The notes: a model not told the origin generated them from the letters alone. 64,000 bases of DNA from Ralstonia insidiosa (GCF_008801405.1 NZ_VZPV01000001.1:2852001-2916000); one strand, 5' to 3'. Shown: positions 24,635 through 33,498, counted from the first letter of the stretch. Made by a program: numbers and translations.

Positions 24635-26419
24635 TTAGAACTGCACTTCCGGCACCGCACCGATGGTCTCGCCACCCGTCAGCACGCTCTGCGCAATGCC
24701 AGGCGCTTGCGTGAGCAGTACATCGGCAAACACGCGCGCCGTGGCGATCTTCGCACCGTAGAAGTTCGGATCTTCGCTCTCGCGGTCGATGGCCACCAGC
24801 AATGCACGCGCCATCTGCCAGCCCGACAGCACGATGCCGCACAGGCGCAGATACGGCACGCTGCCCGCGAACACGGCGTTCGGCTGGGCCTTGGTCTGCG
24901 CCACCACAAAGCGCACCACCGATTCCATCGCCTCGCGGCCCGCCGCCAGACGCGCACGCATCGCTTCGCAATGCGCGCCACCCTTCGCAGCCAGCGCCGC
25001 TTCCACCTTGGCGATTTCCGCGCAGATACCCAGTGCCACCGCTCCGCCATCACGCACCGTCTTGCGGCCGATCAGGTCATTCGCCTGGATGGCCGTGGTG
25101 CCTTCGTAGATCGGCAGGATGCGCGCATCACGGTAGAACTGCGCGGCGCCCGTCTCTTCGATGAAGCCCATGCCGCCGTGCACCTGCACACCCAGGCTGG
25201 TCACGTCGATCGACATCTCGGTACTCCAGCCCTTCACGACCGGCACCAGGAATTCGTACAGCGCTTCGTTCTGCTTGCGCGCAGCGTCATCGGCAGCATG
25301 GTGGCCGGCATCGCACGCGGCGGCGGCCACGTAGGCCAGCGCGCGAGCGCCTTCCGTCATGGCGCGCATCGTCAGCAGCATGCGCTTCACATCCGGGTGA
25401 TGAATGATCGCCACCGCCTTGGCCGCCGAACCATCCACCGGGCGGCTCTGCACACGCTCACGCGCATAGGCCACGGCCTTCTGGTACGCGCGCTCCGACA
25501 CGCCAATGCCCTGCATGCCCACCGCATAGCGCGCGGCGTTCATCATGATGAACATGTACTCCAGGCCGCGATTCTCTTCGCCGACCAGCGTGCCGATGGC
25601 GCCACCGTTGTCGCCGAATTGCAGCACGGCCGTCGGGCTCGCCTTGATGCCGAGCTTGTGCTCGATCGACACGCAATGTGCATCGTTGCGTGCACCCAGC
25701 GAGCCGTCTGCGTTGACCATGAACTTCGGCACCACGAACAGCGAAATGCCCTTCACGCCCTCCGGCGCACCCGGCGTGCGCGCCAGCACGAGGTGGACGA
25801 TGTTCTCGGCCATGTCGTGCTCGCCCCAGGTGATGAAGATCTTCGTGCCGAAGATCTTGAACGTGCCGTCACCCACCGGCTCGGCGCGCGTGCGCACGAG
25901 TGCCAGGTCGGAACCGGCCTGCGGCTCCGTCAGGTTCATCGTGCCGGTCCACTCGCCCGAGATGAGCTTGGGCACGAACAACTGCTTCTGTTCTTCGGTG
26001 CCGGCCGTGAGCAAGGCTTCAATGGCGCCGTCGGTCAGCAACGGGCACAGCGCGAACGACAGGTTGGCCGCGTTCAACATCTCGATGCACGCCGTGGCGA
26101 TCAGCTTGGGCAGGCCCTGGCCGCCGTATTCCACCGGGTGCTGCACACCCTGCCAGCCACCCTGGCCGAACTGCGCGAAGGCTTCCTTGAAACCAGCGGT
26201 GGCCGTGACAACGCCGTCCTTCCAGCTGCTCGGGTTGCGGTCGCCCTCCACGTTCAGCGGCGCGACGACTTCACCGGTAAAGCGCGCGCTTTCTTCCAGC
26301 ACCGCCTGTGCGGTGTCGGCGGTGGCATCTTCAAAGCCGGGCAGCTTGGCGACGTTGTCCAGGCCTGCGAGTTCGTTCATCACGAACAGCATGTCCTTGA
26401 CGGGGGCTTGATAGGTCAT
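24635..26419 (-). CDS. Acyl-CoA dehydrogenase (large, about 595 residues)
   Basis: FAD flavoenzyme that puts a trans double bond into acyl-CoA and passes electrons to EtfAB, whose genes lie directly upstream. 594 residues, longer than the 380-residue classical type because of an extra C-terminal domain, as in the AcdA/DmdC-like group. Motifs: NLTEPQAGSDLALVRTRAEP, IFGTKIFITWGEHDMAENIV, GMQGIGVSERAYQKAVAYARER, HGGMGFIEETGAAQFYRDARI followed by LPIYEGTTAIQANDLIGRK. The catalytic glutamate is probably in the last segment. Substrate chain length cannot be told. ATG 26419 has GGAGAGA before it. Confidence 0.9.
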   Translation of the reverse strand: MTYQAPVKDMLFVMNELAGLDNVAKLPGFEDATADTAQAVLEESARFTGEVVAPLNVEGDRNPSSWKDGVVTATAGFKEAFAQFGQGGWQGVQHPVEYGGQGLPKLIATACIEMLNAANLSFALCPLLTDGAIEALLTAGTEEQKQLFVPKLISGEWTGTMNLTEPQAGSDLALVRTRAEPVGDGTFKIFGTKIFITWGEHDMAENIVHLVLARTPGAPEGVKGISLFVVPKFMVNADGSLGARNDAHCVSIEHKLGIKASPTAVLQFGDNGGAIGTLVGEENRGLEYMFIMMNAARYAVGMQGIGVSERAYQKAVAYARERVQSRPVDGSAAKAVAIIHHPDVKRMLLTMRAMTEGARALAYVAAAACDAGHHAADDAARKQNEALYEFLVPVVKGWSTEMSIDVTSLGVQVHGGMGFIEETGAAQFYRDARILPIYEGTTAIQANDLIGRKTVRDGGAVALGICAEIAKVEAALAAKGGAHCEAMRARLAAGREAMESVVRFVVAQTKAQPNAVFAGSVPYLRLCGIVLSGWQMARALLVAIDRESEDPNFYGAKIATARVFADVLLTQAPGIAQSVLTGGETIGAVPEVQF

Positions 26420-26507
26420 GTCTCTCTCCAATGCTTCGTTAAGTGCGATCAGGACAGCTCATCACCGAGGTGCATGACACGCTCTCCTGATAGCGCTCGC
26501 GTACAAA

Positions 26508-26540
26508 AAAGCCGTTTCCAAACAGGTCGGAAACGGCTTT
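26508..26540 (-). terminator. Terminator of etfBA
   Basis: Twelve-base arms AAAGCCGTTTCC (26508-26519) and GGAAACGGCTTT (26529-26540); on the minus strand it is followed by a T6 run. It lies between etfA and the acyl-CoA dehydrogenase gene, so the latter probably has its own promoter. Confidence 0.9.
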
Positions 26541-26593
26541 GCGTCGGGCGGTCATTGCAGCGCGCGTCAGACGATGCGCGCTGCGCGGTGCGA

Positions 26594-27529
26594 TCAGCCC
26601 AGTGCGGTCACCAGCTCCGGCACGACGGTGTTCAGATCGCCCACGAGGCCGTAGTCAGCCACCTGGAAGATCGGCGCTTCCGGATCCTTGTTGATCGCGA
26701 CGATCACCTTGGAATCCTTCATGCCGGCCAAGTGCTGGATCGCGCCCGAGATACCGACGGCGATGTACAGCTGCGGTGCGACGATCTTGCCGGTCTGACC
26801 GACCTGGTAATCGTTCGGCACGAAGCCGGCATCGACGGCAGCGCGCGAGGCACCCAGTGCAGCGCCAAGCTTGTCGGCCAGCGGCGTCAGCACCTTGGTG
26901 TAGTTCTCGCCCGAGCCCACGCCACGGCCACCAGACACGATGATCTTGGCAGCGGTCAATTCCGGGCGGTCGCTCTTCGTCACTTCACGCGAGACGAATT
27001 GCGAGATGCCGGCGTCAGCCACGGCGGTCAGCGTTTCGGTAGCAGCGGAGCCGCCGGTGGTGGCTGCGGCGTCGAACGCCGTACCACGCACGGTAATCAC
27101 CTTCACCTTGTCGGCCGATTGCACGGTGGCGATCGCGTTGCCGGCGTAGATCGGGCGCTCGAAGGTGTCCGGGCTGTCGACCTTGGTGATGTCGGACAGT
27201 TGGGCCACGTCCAGCTTGGCGGCCACGCGCGGCAGGATGTTCTTGCCGTAGGCGGTGGCGGGCGCCAGGATGTGGCTGTAGTTGCCGGCAATGGCCAGGG
27301 CCTGCTCGGCGACGTTTTCGGCCAGGCCATCGGCAAACTGGGGCGCGTCGGCCACCAGCACCTTGGCAACGCCTGCGATCTGCGCGGCGGCCTGGGCGGC
27401 AGCGCCGCAGCCAGCGCCAGCCACCAGCACGTGGACGTCGCCGCCGCATTGGGCGGCTGCGGTCACGGCGTTCAGCGTCGCGGCCTTGATGGATTGGTTG
27501 TCGTGTTCAGCAATAACGAGTGCGGTCAT
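26594..27529 (-). CDS. etfA: Electron transfer flavoprotein alpha subunit
   Basis: 311 residues, standard length. With EtfB it forms the soluble FAD/AMP carrier that takes electrons from acyl-CoA and related dehydrogenases to ETF-ubiquinone oxidoreductase. The FAD-binding C-terminal domain shows VSGGRGVGSGENY, LGASRAAVDAGFVPNDYQVG, QTGKIVAPQLYIAVGISGAI and FQVADYGLVGDLNTVVPEL. Starts MTALVIAEHDNQSIKAAT at the ATG at 27529, 63 bases after etfB. Confidence 0.96.
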   Translation of the reverse strand: MTALVIAEHDNQSIKAATLNAVTAAAQCGGDVHVLVAGAGCGAAAQAAAQIAGVAKVLVADAPQFADGLAENVAEQALAIAGNYSHILAPATAYGKNILPRVAAKLDVAQLSDITKVDSPDTFERPIYAGNAIATVQSADKVKVITVRGTAFDAAATTGGSAATETLTAVADAGISQFVSREVTKSDRPELTAAKIIVSGGRGVGSGENYTKVLTPLADKLGAALGASRAAVDAGFVPNDYQVGQTGKIVAPQLYIAVGISGAIQHLAGMKDSKVIVAINKDPEAPIFQVADYGLVGDLNTVVPELVTALG

Positions 27530-27592
27530 CTTGATCTGCCTGTTCGGTGTGCTTGAAGTTGCGTGCGAGTTACGTACGAGCGGCGTAACCGC

Positions 27593-28342
27593 TTACAGCA
27601 CCTTGGCTTCGGTCTTGAGCTTGGACACCAGCGTGGCCACATCGGGCACCATCACGCCGGCGCTGCGCTTGGCGGGCTCGACCACCTTCAGCGTCTTCAG
27701 TCGCGGTGCAACGTCTACGCCCAGATCTTCCGGCTTGACCACGTCGAGCGGCTTCTTCTTCGCCTTCATGATGTTCGGCAGCGTCACGTAGCGCGGCTCG
27801 TTCAGGCGCAGGTCGGTGGTGACCACGGCCGGCAGCTTGACCGACAGGGTTTCCAGACCGCCATCCACTTCACGCGTAACCGAAGCCTTGCCGTCGGCAA
27901 CCTGCACCTTCGAGGCAAATGTGGCTTGCGGCAGACCTGCCAGCGCGGCCAGCATCTGGCCGGTCTGGTTGGCGTCGTCGTCAATGGCCTGCTTGCCCAG
28001 GATGATCAGCTGCGGCTGTTCCTTGTCGACCAGCGCCTTGAGCAGCTTGGCGACCGCCAGCGGCTGCAGTTCTTCGTTGGTCTCGACTAGGATGCCGCGG
28101 TCGGCGCCGATGGCCATGGCGGTGCGCAGGGTTTCCTGGCACTGCGTCACGCCGCACGACACGGCGATCACTTCGGTAGCGACGCCCGCTTCTTTCAGAC
28201 GCACCGCCTCTTCCACGGCGATCTCGTCGAACGGGTTCATGCTCATCTTGACGTTGGCAAGATCAACACCGCTACCGTCCGTCTTCACGCGAACCTTCAC
28301 GTTGTAATCGATCACGCGCTTGACTGCGACCAGGACTTTCAT
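27593..28342 (-). CDS. etfB: Electron transfer flavoprotein beta subunit
   Basis: 249 residues. Starts MKVLVAVKRVIDYNVKVRVK, with the ETF-beta signature later (VKLPAVVTTDLRLNEPRYVT, NIMKAKKKPLDVV) and the AMP-binding segment around ILGKQAIDDDANQTGQMLAAL. First gene of etfBA, with its own promoter upstream. GGAGTGAG precedes the ATG at 28342. The nearby acyl-CoA dehydrogenase is a natural electron donor. Confidence 0.96.
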   Translation of the reverse strand: MKVLVAVKRVIDYNVKVRVKTDGSGVDLANVKMSMNPFDEIAVEEAVRLKEAGVATEVIAVSCGVTQCQETLRTAMAIGADRGILVETNEELQPLAVAKLLKALVDKEQPQLIILGKQAIDDDANQTGQMLAALAGLPQATFASKVQVADGKASVTREVDGGLETLSVKLPAVVTTDLRLNEPRYVTLPNIMKAKKKPLDVVKPEDLGVDVAPRLKTLKVVEPAKRSAGVMVPDVATLVSKLKTEAKVL

Positions 28343-28389
28343 GCGCTCACTCCACTCATTAATAAGACATTTGTTACAAGACGCCGGCC

Positions 28390-28419
28390 ATTATAAGGGT
28401 GGTCGGTCGCTCGCGTTAA
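28390..28419 (-). promoter_or_regulatory. Promoter of etfBA
   Basis: Minus strand: -35 TTAACG (28419-28414), 18 bases, -10 TATAAT (28395-28390). The first base would fall near 28383, giving a 40-base leader. Confidence 0.7.
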
Positions 28420-28452
28420 ATTTCCGAACGGTCGTGCTATTTTAACCGCGAA

Positions 28453-28487
28453 AAATTGCCGGACACCAGTCAAACGTCCGGCAATTT
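28453..28487 (-). terminator. Terminator of metNIQ
   Basis: Twelve-base arms AAATTGCCGGAC (28453-28464) and GTCCGGCAATTT (28476-28487); T-rich on the minus side, 36 bases after the metQ stop. Confidence 0.88.
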
Positions 28488-28522
28488 GTTGGGGAAAACC
28501 CTCTAACCGTGTGTAAACGTGC

Positions 28523-29335
28523 TTACCACGCCACGATCACGGCGTCCTTGTACTTTGCCTTGACGAAGGACTTCACCGCGTCGGAATGATACGCCTTCAC
28601 GAGCTTGGCAACCCAGGGTTGATCCTTGTCGGCGGCACGAATGGCGATCACGTTGGCGTACGGGCCCTTCGGGCTCTCGATGGCGATGCCGTCCTTCGTC
28701 GGGTCCAGGCCAGCCTTCTCGGCGTAGTTGCCGTTGACGGCAGCGGCGTCCAGATCATCCAGCGAGCGCGGCAGTTGGGCGGCGTCCAGCTCGACGAACT
28801 TCAGCTTCTTCGGGTTCTCCACCACGTCACGCGGCGAAGCCTTGAAGCCAGCGTTCGGCTTGAGCTTGATCACGCCCAGCGACTGCAGCAGCAGGAGCGC
28901 ACGGCCGCCGTTGGTCGGATCGTTCGGCAGGCCAAAGCGTGCACCGTCCTTCAGATCCTTGATCGACTTGATCTTCTTCGAGTAGATGCCCATCGGGAAG
29001 GTGATGGTCTGGCCGACGCTCACGAACTTGTAGCCGCGCGTGGCGACCTGATCGTCCAGATACGGCTGATGCTGGTAGCTGTTGGCGTCCAGATCACCGG
29101 CGGCCAGTGCGGCGTTCGGCTGGATGTAGTCGTTGAACTCGACGATCTGGAGCTTCAGGCCGTCCTTCTCGGCAACCTTCTTCACTTCTTCCATGATCTC
29201 GGCGTGCGGGCCGGCGGTCACACCGATCTTGATCGGCTTGCTCTGCGCCGTGGCGGCGCCCGATGCCAGTGCCAGCGCAAGGGTGGCACCGGTAGCCAGG
29301 CTCGCGGACCATTGCAGCAGTTGACGACGATTCAT
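28523..29335 (-). CDS. metQ: Methionine-binding protein MetQ of the ABC importer
   Basis: Periplasmic substrate-binding protein, 270 residues, of the NlpA/MetQ family: KIGVTAGPHAEIMEEVKK, DLDANSYQHQPYLDDQ, GLPNDPTNGGRALLLLQ and the C-terminal YHSDAVKSFVKAKY. The signal sequence (MNRRQLLQWSASLATGATLALALASGAATAQ) has twin arginines but no lipobox cysteine, so unlike E. coli MetQ it is probably a soluble periplasmic protein. Last gene of metNIQ; ATG at 29335 has GAGGGAAC upstream. Confidence 0.93.
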   Translation of the reverse strand: MNRRQLLQWSASLATGATLALALASGAATAQSKPIKIGVTAGPHAEIMEEVKKVAEKDGLKLQIVEFNDYIQPNAALAAGDLDANSYQHQPYLDDQVATRGYKFVSVGQTITFPMGIYSKKIKSIKDLKDGARFGLPNDPTNGGRALLLLQSLGVIKLKPNAGFKASPRDVVENPKKLKFVELDAAQLPRSLDDLDAAAVNGNYAEKAGLDPTKDGIAIESPKGPYANVIAIRAADKDQPWVAKLVKAYHSDAVKSFVKAKYKDAVIVAW

Positions 29336-29366
29336 TGCGTTCCCTCGTAGATGAGTCTGTGATGGT

Positions 29367-30020
29367 TTAACGATGGCTGAGGCGGCGCACGAGCCAATCG
29401 CCCGTCGATTGCACCGCCTGCACGAAGACGATCAGGATGACGACGACCGCCAGCATGATGTCCGATTCATAGCGTTGATAACCGTAGCGGATACCCAGGT
29501 CGCCCAGGCCACCGCCACCGATGGTGCCGGCCATGGCTGAGTAACCGACCAGGCTGACGAAGGTGATGGTCAGACCGGCGAGGATGCCGGGCATGGCTTC
29601 AGGCAACAGCACCTTGTAGACGAGCTGGCCCGTAGTCGCGCCCATCGATTGGGCGGCTTCGATCAGGCCGCGGTCCACTTCGCGCAGCGCGGTTTCCACC
29701 AGGCGCGCGACGAACGGGATGGCCGCAATCGTCAACGGCACGATGGCCGCTGCGGTGCCGATGGACGATCCTGCCAGCAGGCGCGTAAACGGAATCACCG
29801 CCACCAGCAGAATGATGAACGGCACTGAGCGTACGGCGTTGACGATGAGGCCAGCCACGCGGTTGAACGCTGGCGCAGACAGTACACCGCCCGTTGTCGT
29901 CAGATACAGCAGCACGCCCAGTGGCACGCCGAACAGCGCACCGATGCCGCCCGACACGCCCACCATGGCGAGCGTCTCCCAGAATGCCGGCAGAAACAGA
30001 TCGGTCAGGTCAGACCACAT
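29367..30020 (-). CDS. metI: Methionine ABC transporter permease MetI
   Basis: 217-residue inner-membrane permease with five hydrophobic segments. The EAA coupling loop is seen as EAAQSMGATTGQLVYKVLLPEAMPG, shown here in part, near residues 135-160. Start MWSDLTDLFLPAFWETL at the ATG at 30020, inside the end of metN (11-base overlap), indicating coupled translation. Works with MetN and MetQ to import D- and L-methionine. Confidence 0.94.
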   Translation of the reverse strand: MWSDLTDLFLPAFWETLAMVGVSGGIGALFGVPLGVLLYLTTTGGVLSAPAFNRVAGLIVNAVRSVPFIILLVAVIPFTRLLAGSSIGTAAAIVPLTIAAIPFVARLVETALREVDRGLIEAAQSMGATTGQLVYKVLLPEAMPGILAGLTITFVSLVGYSAMAGTIGGGGLGDLGIRYGYQRYESDIMLAVVVILIVFVQAVQSTGDWLVRRLSHR

Positions 30021-31059
30021 GGTTGATCTCCTCGACCACCACGCCTTGCTCGCGCAGGAAGTGCATCGCGTTGTTGATATCAGCGGTTTCGCCCGACGCC
30101 AGGATCGCCAGCGAGCCGAAGGCCTGGCCCTGGATCTCGTCGATATGGCCGTGCAGGATGTTGAAGTCGAACCCGTACGTGCGGACGGCTTGCGCCAGCA
30201 CGGGTTGGTCCACGCCTTCGCCGGTAAAGGCGAGTCGGAACAGGTGGTCGCGGCCGCCGTGCTCGCGGGCAACCAGGCGGCTTTCCACACGCGCCAGCAC
30301 CGAGGGCGGCAGCTCTTGCGAGATCACCTCGCCAATCAGCGCGCGCGTCACGTCATGATGCGGCTGCAGGAACACGTCGATCACGCGGCCGAGTTCCACC
30401 ACGCGGCCGGCATCGAGCACGGCCACACGGTCGCACACCTGCTTGATCACTTCCATCTGGTGCGTGATCAGCACGATGGTCAGACCGAGCTCACGGTTGA
30501 TCTTGCGCAGCAGGTCGAGAATCGAGCGCGTCGTCTCCGGGTCCAGCGCGGAGGTCGCTTCGTCAGAGAGCAGCACATCCGGCTGGCTCGCCAGCGCGCG
30601 AGCGATGCCGACGCGCTGCTTCTGGCCGCCGGAAATCTGCGCGGGGTAGCGATCCTTGTGCGCTGACAGGCCAACCAGATCCAGCAGCGGCAGCACGATC
30701 TCGCGGATGCGCTCGCGCGACGTGCCGGCCAGCTCCAACGGCAGCGCCACGTTGTCATACACCGTGCGCGACGACAGCAGGTTGAAGTGCTGGAAGATCA
30801 TGCCGATCTTGCGGCGCGCCTGGCGCAGCCCATCGGCATTGAGTGCGGTCAGTTCCTGGCCCGCCACCGTGACGGTGCCCGAGGTCGGCTTGTTCAGCAG
30901 GTTGATGACGCGCACCAGCGTGCTCTTGCCAGCGCCGCTGCGGCCAATGATGCCGAAGATCTCGCCGCGGTCGATGGTCAGGTCGACGTCGCGCAGCGCG
31001 TGGACGTCGTTGCCGCCCGCCCCCCGAAAGTGCTGCGATATCCCCTTGAGTTCAATCAT
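30010..31059 (-). CDS. metN: Methionine ABC transporter ATPase MetN
   Basis: 349 residues. Walker A GRSGAGKS (39-46), Q-loop IFQHFNLLSSRTVYDNVALP, ABC signature ISGGQKQRVGIARAL, Walker B VLLSDEATSALDPE, H-loop ITHQME. The C-terminal 90 residues form the NIL/ACT-like domain that senses methionine and inhibits transport. The ATG at 31059 lacks a ribosome site: the 12 bases before it follow directly on a terminator-like hairpin (see 31070-31116). A TTG at 31080 in the same frame, with AGG before it, would add seven residues and lies within the hairpin. Confidence 0.93.
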   Translation of the reverse strand: MIELKGISQHFRGAGGNDVHALRDVDLTIDRGEIFGIIGRSGAGKSTLVRVINLLNKPTSGTVTVAGQELTALNADGLRQARRKIGMIFQHFNLLSSRTVYDNVALPLELAGTSRERIREIVLPLLDLVGLSAHKDRYPAQISGGQKQRVGIARALASQPDVLLSDEATSALDPETTRSILDLLRKINRELGLTIVLITHQMEVIKQVCDRVAVLDAGRVVELGRVIDVFLQPHHDVTRALIGEVISQELPPSVLARVESRLVAREHGGRDHLFRLAFTGEGVDQPVLAQAVRTYGFDFNILHGHIDEIQGQAFGSLAILASGETADINNAMHFLREQGVVVEEINHVV

Positions 31060-31069
31060 GCGTACATGC

Positions 31070-31116
31070 AAAAACGGCAACTCACCAAGCCTAACGGGCT
31101 TCAGCGCGGTTGCCGT
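31070..31116 (-). promoter_or_regulatory. Terminator-like hairpin in the metN leader (possible attenuator)
   Basis: Minus strand: arms ACGGCAAC (31116-31109) and GTTGCCGT (31081-31074) enclose a second stem GAAGCC-type AAGCC/GGCTT (31101-31097 with 31091-31087), and a T run follows at once, 11 bases before metN ATG. This has the form of an intrinsic terminator. It is either the end of the upstream deacetylase transcript or an attenuator/riboswitch platform for metNIQ. Confidence 0.6.
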
Positions 31117-31144
31117 CTCTTTTATCGTTGGAATGAGGCGCTAG

Positions 31145-31162
31145 TGTAAGGCAGGCCTTACA
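31145..31162. promoter_or_regulatory. Perfect palindrome upstream of metN (operator candidate)
   Basis: TGTAAGGC and GCCTTACA with AG between, 18 bases, about 85 bases before the metN start in the gap after the deacetylase gene. It does not match MetJ (AGACGTCT) or MetR (TGAA-N5-TTCA) boxes. Confidence 0.5.
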
Positions 31163-31236
31163 TGCGAGGAACGATTCTTTAACGATGTCTTTATTACTTT
31201 TTCGAATTTTGCAGGCGATTTGTCGCCATATGACGC

Positions 31237-32160
31237 CTAAAGCTCAGCCAGCGCCTTGACGTGCGCGACCACGCTGCGGCCCAGCGCGCTGAGGTTGTAG
31301 CCGCCTTCCAGGCAACTCACAATGCGGCCCTTGGCATGTGTGCGCGCCACCTGCATGAGCTGCTGCGTGATCCAGGCGTAATCGGCTTCAACCAGGCCCA
31401 TCTGACCGAGGTCGTCTTCGCGGTGCGCGTCAAAGCCGGCAGAAATGAACAGCATCTCCGGCCGGAAGGCTTCCAGGCGCGGCAGCCAGATCGTTTCCAC
31501 CACTTCGCGCACGGTCAGGCCATTGGTGTACGCCGGCAGCGGGATGTTGACCATGTTGGCCGCCACCACCTCGGTGCCCGAGTACGGATAGAACGGGTGC
31601 TGGAAGATGCTGCACATCAGCACGCGAGGCTCGTCGCGGAAAGCTGCCTCGGTGCCGTTGCCGTGGTGCACGTCAAAGTCGACGATCGCCACGCGCTGCA
31701 ACCCATGGTGCTCCAGCGCATGCCGTGCAGCTACCGCCACGTTGTTGAAGAAGCAGAAGCCCATCGCACGGCCAGGTTCGGCGTGATGACCTGGCGGACG
31801 CACGCTGCAGAAGGCATTTTCCAGCTCACCGGCGATCACTTTATCGGTGGCATCCACCGCCGCACCCGCAGCCAGCACGGCAGCCATGTAGGTGTGCGGG
31901 TTCATCGAGGTGTCGGGGTCGATCGGCGTGTAGCCGGCAATCGGCACGCTGGCGACCAGTTCGCGCAGGTATTCAGGCCGGTGCACGCGGCACAGCTGTG
32001 CCTCGGTCGCGGGCGGCGCCTCGCAGGGGACGAGCAGATCTTCGATGCGGCTGGCGATCAGTTGATCTTCGATCGCGCGCAGCCGGTCGGGGCACTCGGG
32101 GTGGTGATACCCCATCTCGTGCTTGAGAAATTCGGGATGCGTGTAGAGGCCGGTCGCCAT
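31237..32160 (-). CDS. Histone-deacetylase-like amidohydrolase
   Basis: 307-residue zinc hydrolase of the class II HDAC/acetylpolyamine amidohydrolase/acetoin-utilisation superfamily. Conserved: HPECPDRL near residue 20, RPPGHHAEPG with the catalytic His pair H125/H126, DFDVHHGNGTE with zinc ligands D163 and H165, and SAGFDAHREDDLG with the third ligand. Substrate unknown: polyamine, short acyl amide or protein lysine. ATG 32160. It reads in the same direction as metNIQ, 177 bases upstream of metN. Confidence 0.9.
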   Translation of the reverse strand: MATGLYTHPEFLKHEMGYHHPECPDRLRAIEDQLIASRIEDLLVPCEAPPATEAQLCRVHRPEYLRELVASVPIAGYTPIDPDTSMNPHTYMAAVLAAGAAVDATDKVIAGELENAFCSVRPPGHHAEPGRAMGFCFFNNVAVAARHALEHHGLQRVAIVDFDVHHGNGTEAAFRDEPRVLMCSIFQHPFYPYSGTEVVAANMVNIPLPAYTNGLTVREVVETIWLPRLEAFRPEMLFISAGFDAHREDDLGQMGLVEADYAWITQQLMQVARTHAKGRIVSCLEGGYNLSALGRSVVAHVKALAEL

Positions 32161-32269
32161 GTTCGTGTTGTGTGCCCGTTAGGGCTTATGCGGTGCATGT
32201 GTCTCCAGCCGCTACGTTAGCACGGCGGCAACACGTCGCACGCCAAGGCGATCCGATGAAACCATCCGC

Positions 32270-32275
32270 TACAAT
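32270..32275 (+). promoter_or_regulatory. Candidate -10 (TACAAT) for mltB
   Basis: TACAAT at 32270-32275, 26 bases before the mltB ATG. The -35 is not clear. Confidence 0.4.
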
Positions 32276-32301
32276 GCCCCGATACCGTTTGAAGCCCGCC
32301 C

Positions 32302-33426
32302 ATGAGCCAATCGCCTTCTTCCCGTCGTCCCGTATTGCGTGCCCTGGTAGCGGGCGCCGCGCTCTCCGCGCTGTCCTTCCCTGCTCTCTCGCTGGCCGCA
32401 AAGAAAGCCACCAAGTCGCCTAAACGCCGCGTCGCGGTGCATGAAGAAGAGATCGACCCGGACCGCTACCGCAACAATCCGCAAACGCAGGCTTTCGTCA
32501 ACGAACTGGTCGGCCAGTACAACTTCGACCGCGCCTCGCTTGATGTGCTGTTTGCCGGCACGGCCTATTCCGCGACGGTGGCGCGCCTGATCCTGCCGCC
32601 GGCCACACCTGCACGCCGAAGCTGGACGGCGTACCGTGGCCGCTTTATCGAGCCCATCCGCATCAACGCCGGCGTACAGTTCTGGCAGCAGTACGGCGAC
32701 ACGCTGCGCCGCGCCGAAAGCGAGTTCGGCGTACCGGCTGACGTGATCGTCGGCATCCTGGGCGTGGAAACCATCTACGGCCGCGACATGGGCAACTTCC
32801 GCGTGATGGATGCGCTGTCCACGCTGGCCTTCGATTACCCCGACACGCCCAACCGCGCAGACCGCAGCACGATGTTCCGTAACCAGCTCAAGGATTACCT
32901 GATCTGGTGCCGCGACACGGGCACGGATGCATTCTCGGTGCTGGGATCGTATGCGGGGGCGGTCGGCATTCCGCAGTTCATGCCGACGAGCATTCGCGAA
33001 TACGCCGTGGACTATGACAAGGACGGCCACATCGACCTGCGCAACAGCGCGGTGGATGCCATCGGCAGCGTTGCCCACTTCCTGCAGATGCATGGCTGGG
33101 AGCCGAATCGCCCAGTGATGTGGAACATTGCTGGCGACACCGACAGCCAAGGCATTGCAGCGGCAGCTGCCGACGGTCAGCCGTATCCGCGCATGACGCT
33201 GTCCAAGCTCACACGCGCCGGCCTGGCATTGGCACCCGGCGTGGATGCCGCGCGCGAACAGGAAACCGAAGTGCTGGTGGTCGATCTGCCCACGCCCGGC
33301 CAGGCCACCGAGTACCGCGTTGGCCTGCGCAACTTCTACGTGCTCACGCGCTACAACCGCAGCTTCTTCTACGCCGCAGCAGTGTATGAACTGGGGCAAG
33401 CCGTACGGCAGGCAATGCGCGGCTGA
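32302..33426 (+). CDS. mltB: Lytic murein transglycosylase B
   Basis: 374 residues, GH103 lytic transglycosylase that cleaves peptidoglycan between MurNAc and GlcNAc to give 1,6-anhydro ends. Catalytic glutamate E156 in VGILGVETIYGRDMG; further family segments FRNQLKDYLIWCRDTGTD, YAGAVGIPQFMPTSIREYAV and DYDKDGHIDLRNS. The signal peptide (residues 1-33, ending LSLAA) has no lipobox cysteine, so it is probably soluble in the periplasm, unlike E. coli MltB, a lipoprotein. Followed by a shared terminator. Confidence 0.93.
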   Translation: MSQSPSSRRPVLRALVAGAALSALSFPALSLAAKKATKSPKRRVAVHEEEIDPDRYRNNPQTQAFVNELVGQYNFDRASLDVLFAGTAYSATVARLILPPATPARRSWTAYRGRFIEPIRINAGVQFWQQYGDTLRRAESEFGVPADVIVGILGVETIYGRDMGNFRVMDALSTLAFDYPDTPNRADRSTMFRNQLKDYLIWCRDTGTDAFSVLGSYAGAVGIPQFMPTSIREYAVDYDKDGHIDLRNSAVDAIGSVAHFLQMHGWEPNRPVMWNIAGDTDSQGIAAAAADGQPYPRMTLSKLTRAGLALAPGVDAAREQETEVLVVDLPTPGQATEYRVGLRNFYVLTRYNRSFFYAAAVYELGQAVRQAMRG

Positions 33427-33446
33427 TCGCCTGCGTCCACGCAAAG

Positions 33447-33476
33447 AAAAAGCGCAGCTTCGGCTGCGCTTTTTTC
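33447..33476. terminator. Bidirectional terminator between mltB and the secreted unknown
   Basis: Arms AAAAAGCGCAGC (33447-33458) and GCTGCGCTTTTT (33463-33474) with a TTCG loop; T run on the plus side and A run on the left. Confidence 0.92.
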
Positions 33477-33498
33477 ATTGGCCGAACCGGCGTACCGA

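Noticed and set aside
24707..27556. 949-residue open frame on the plus strand
   Set aside because: Antisense to the acyl-CoA dehydrogenase and etfA genes; His/Arg/Gly-rich composition typical of a GC-rich shadow frame.
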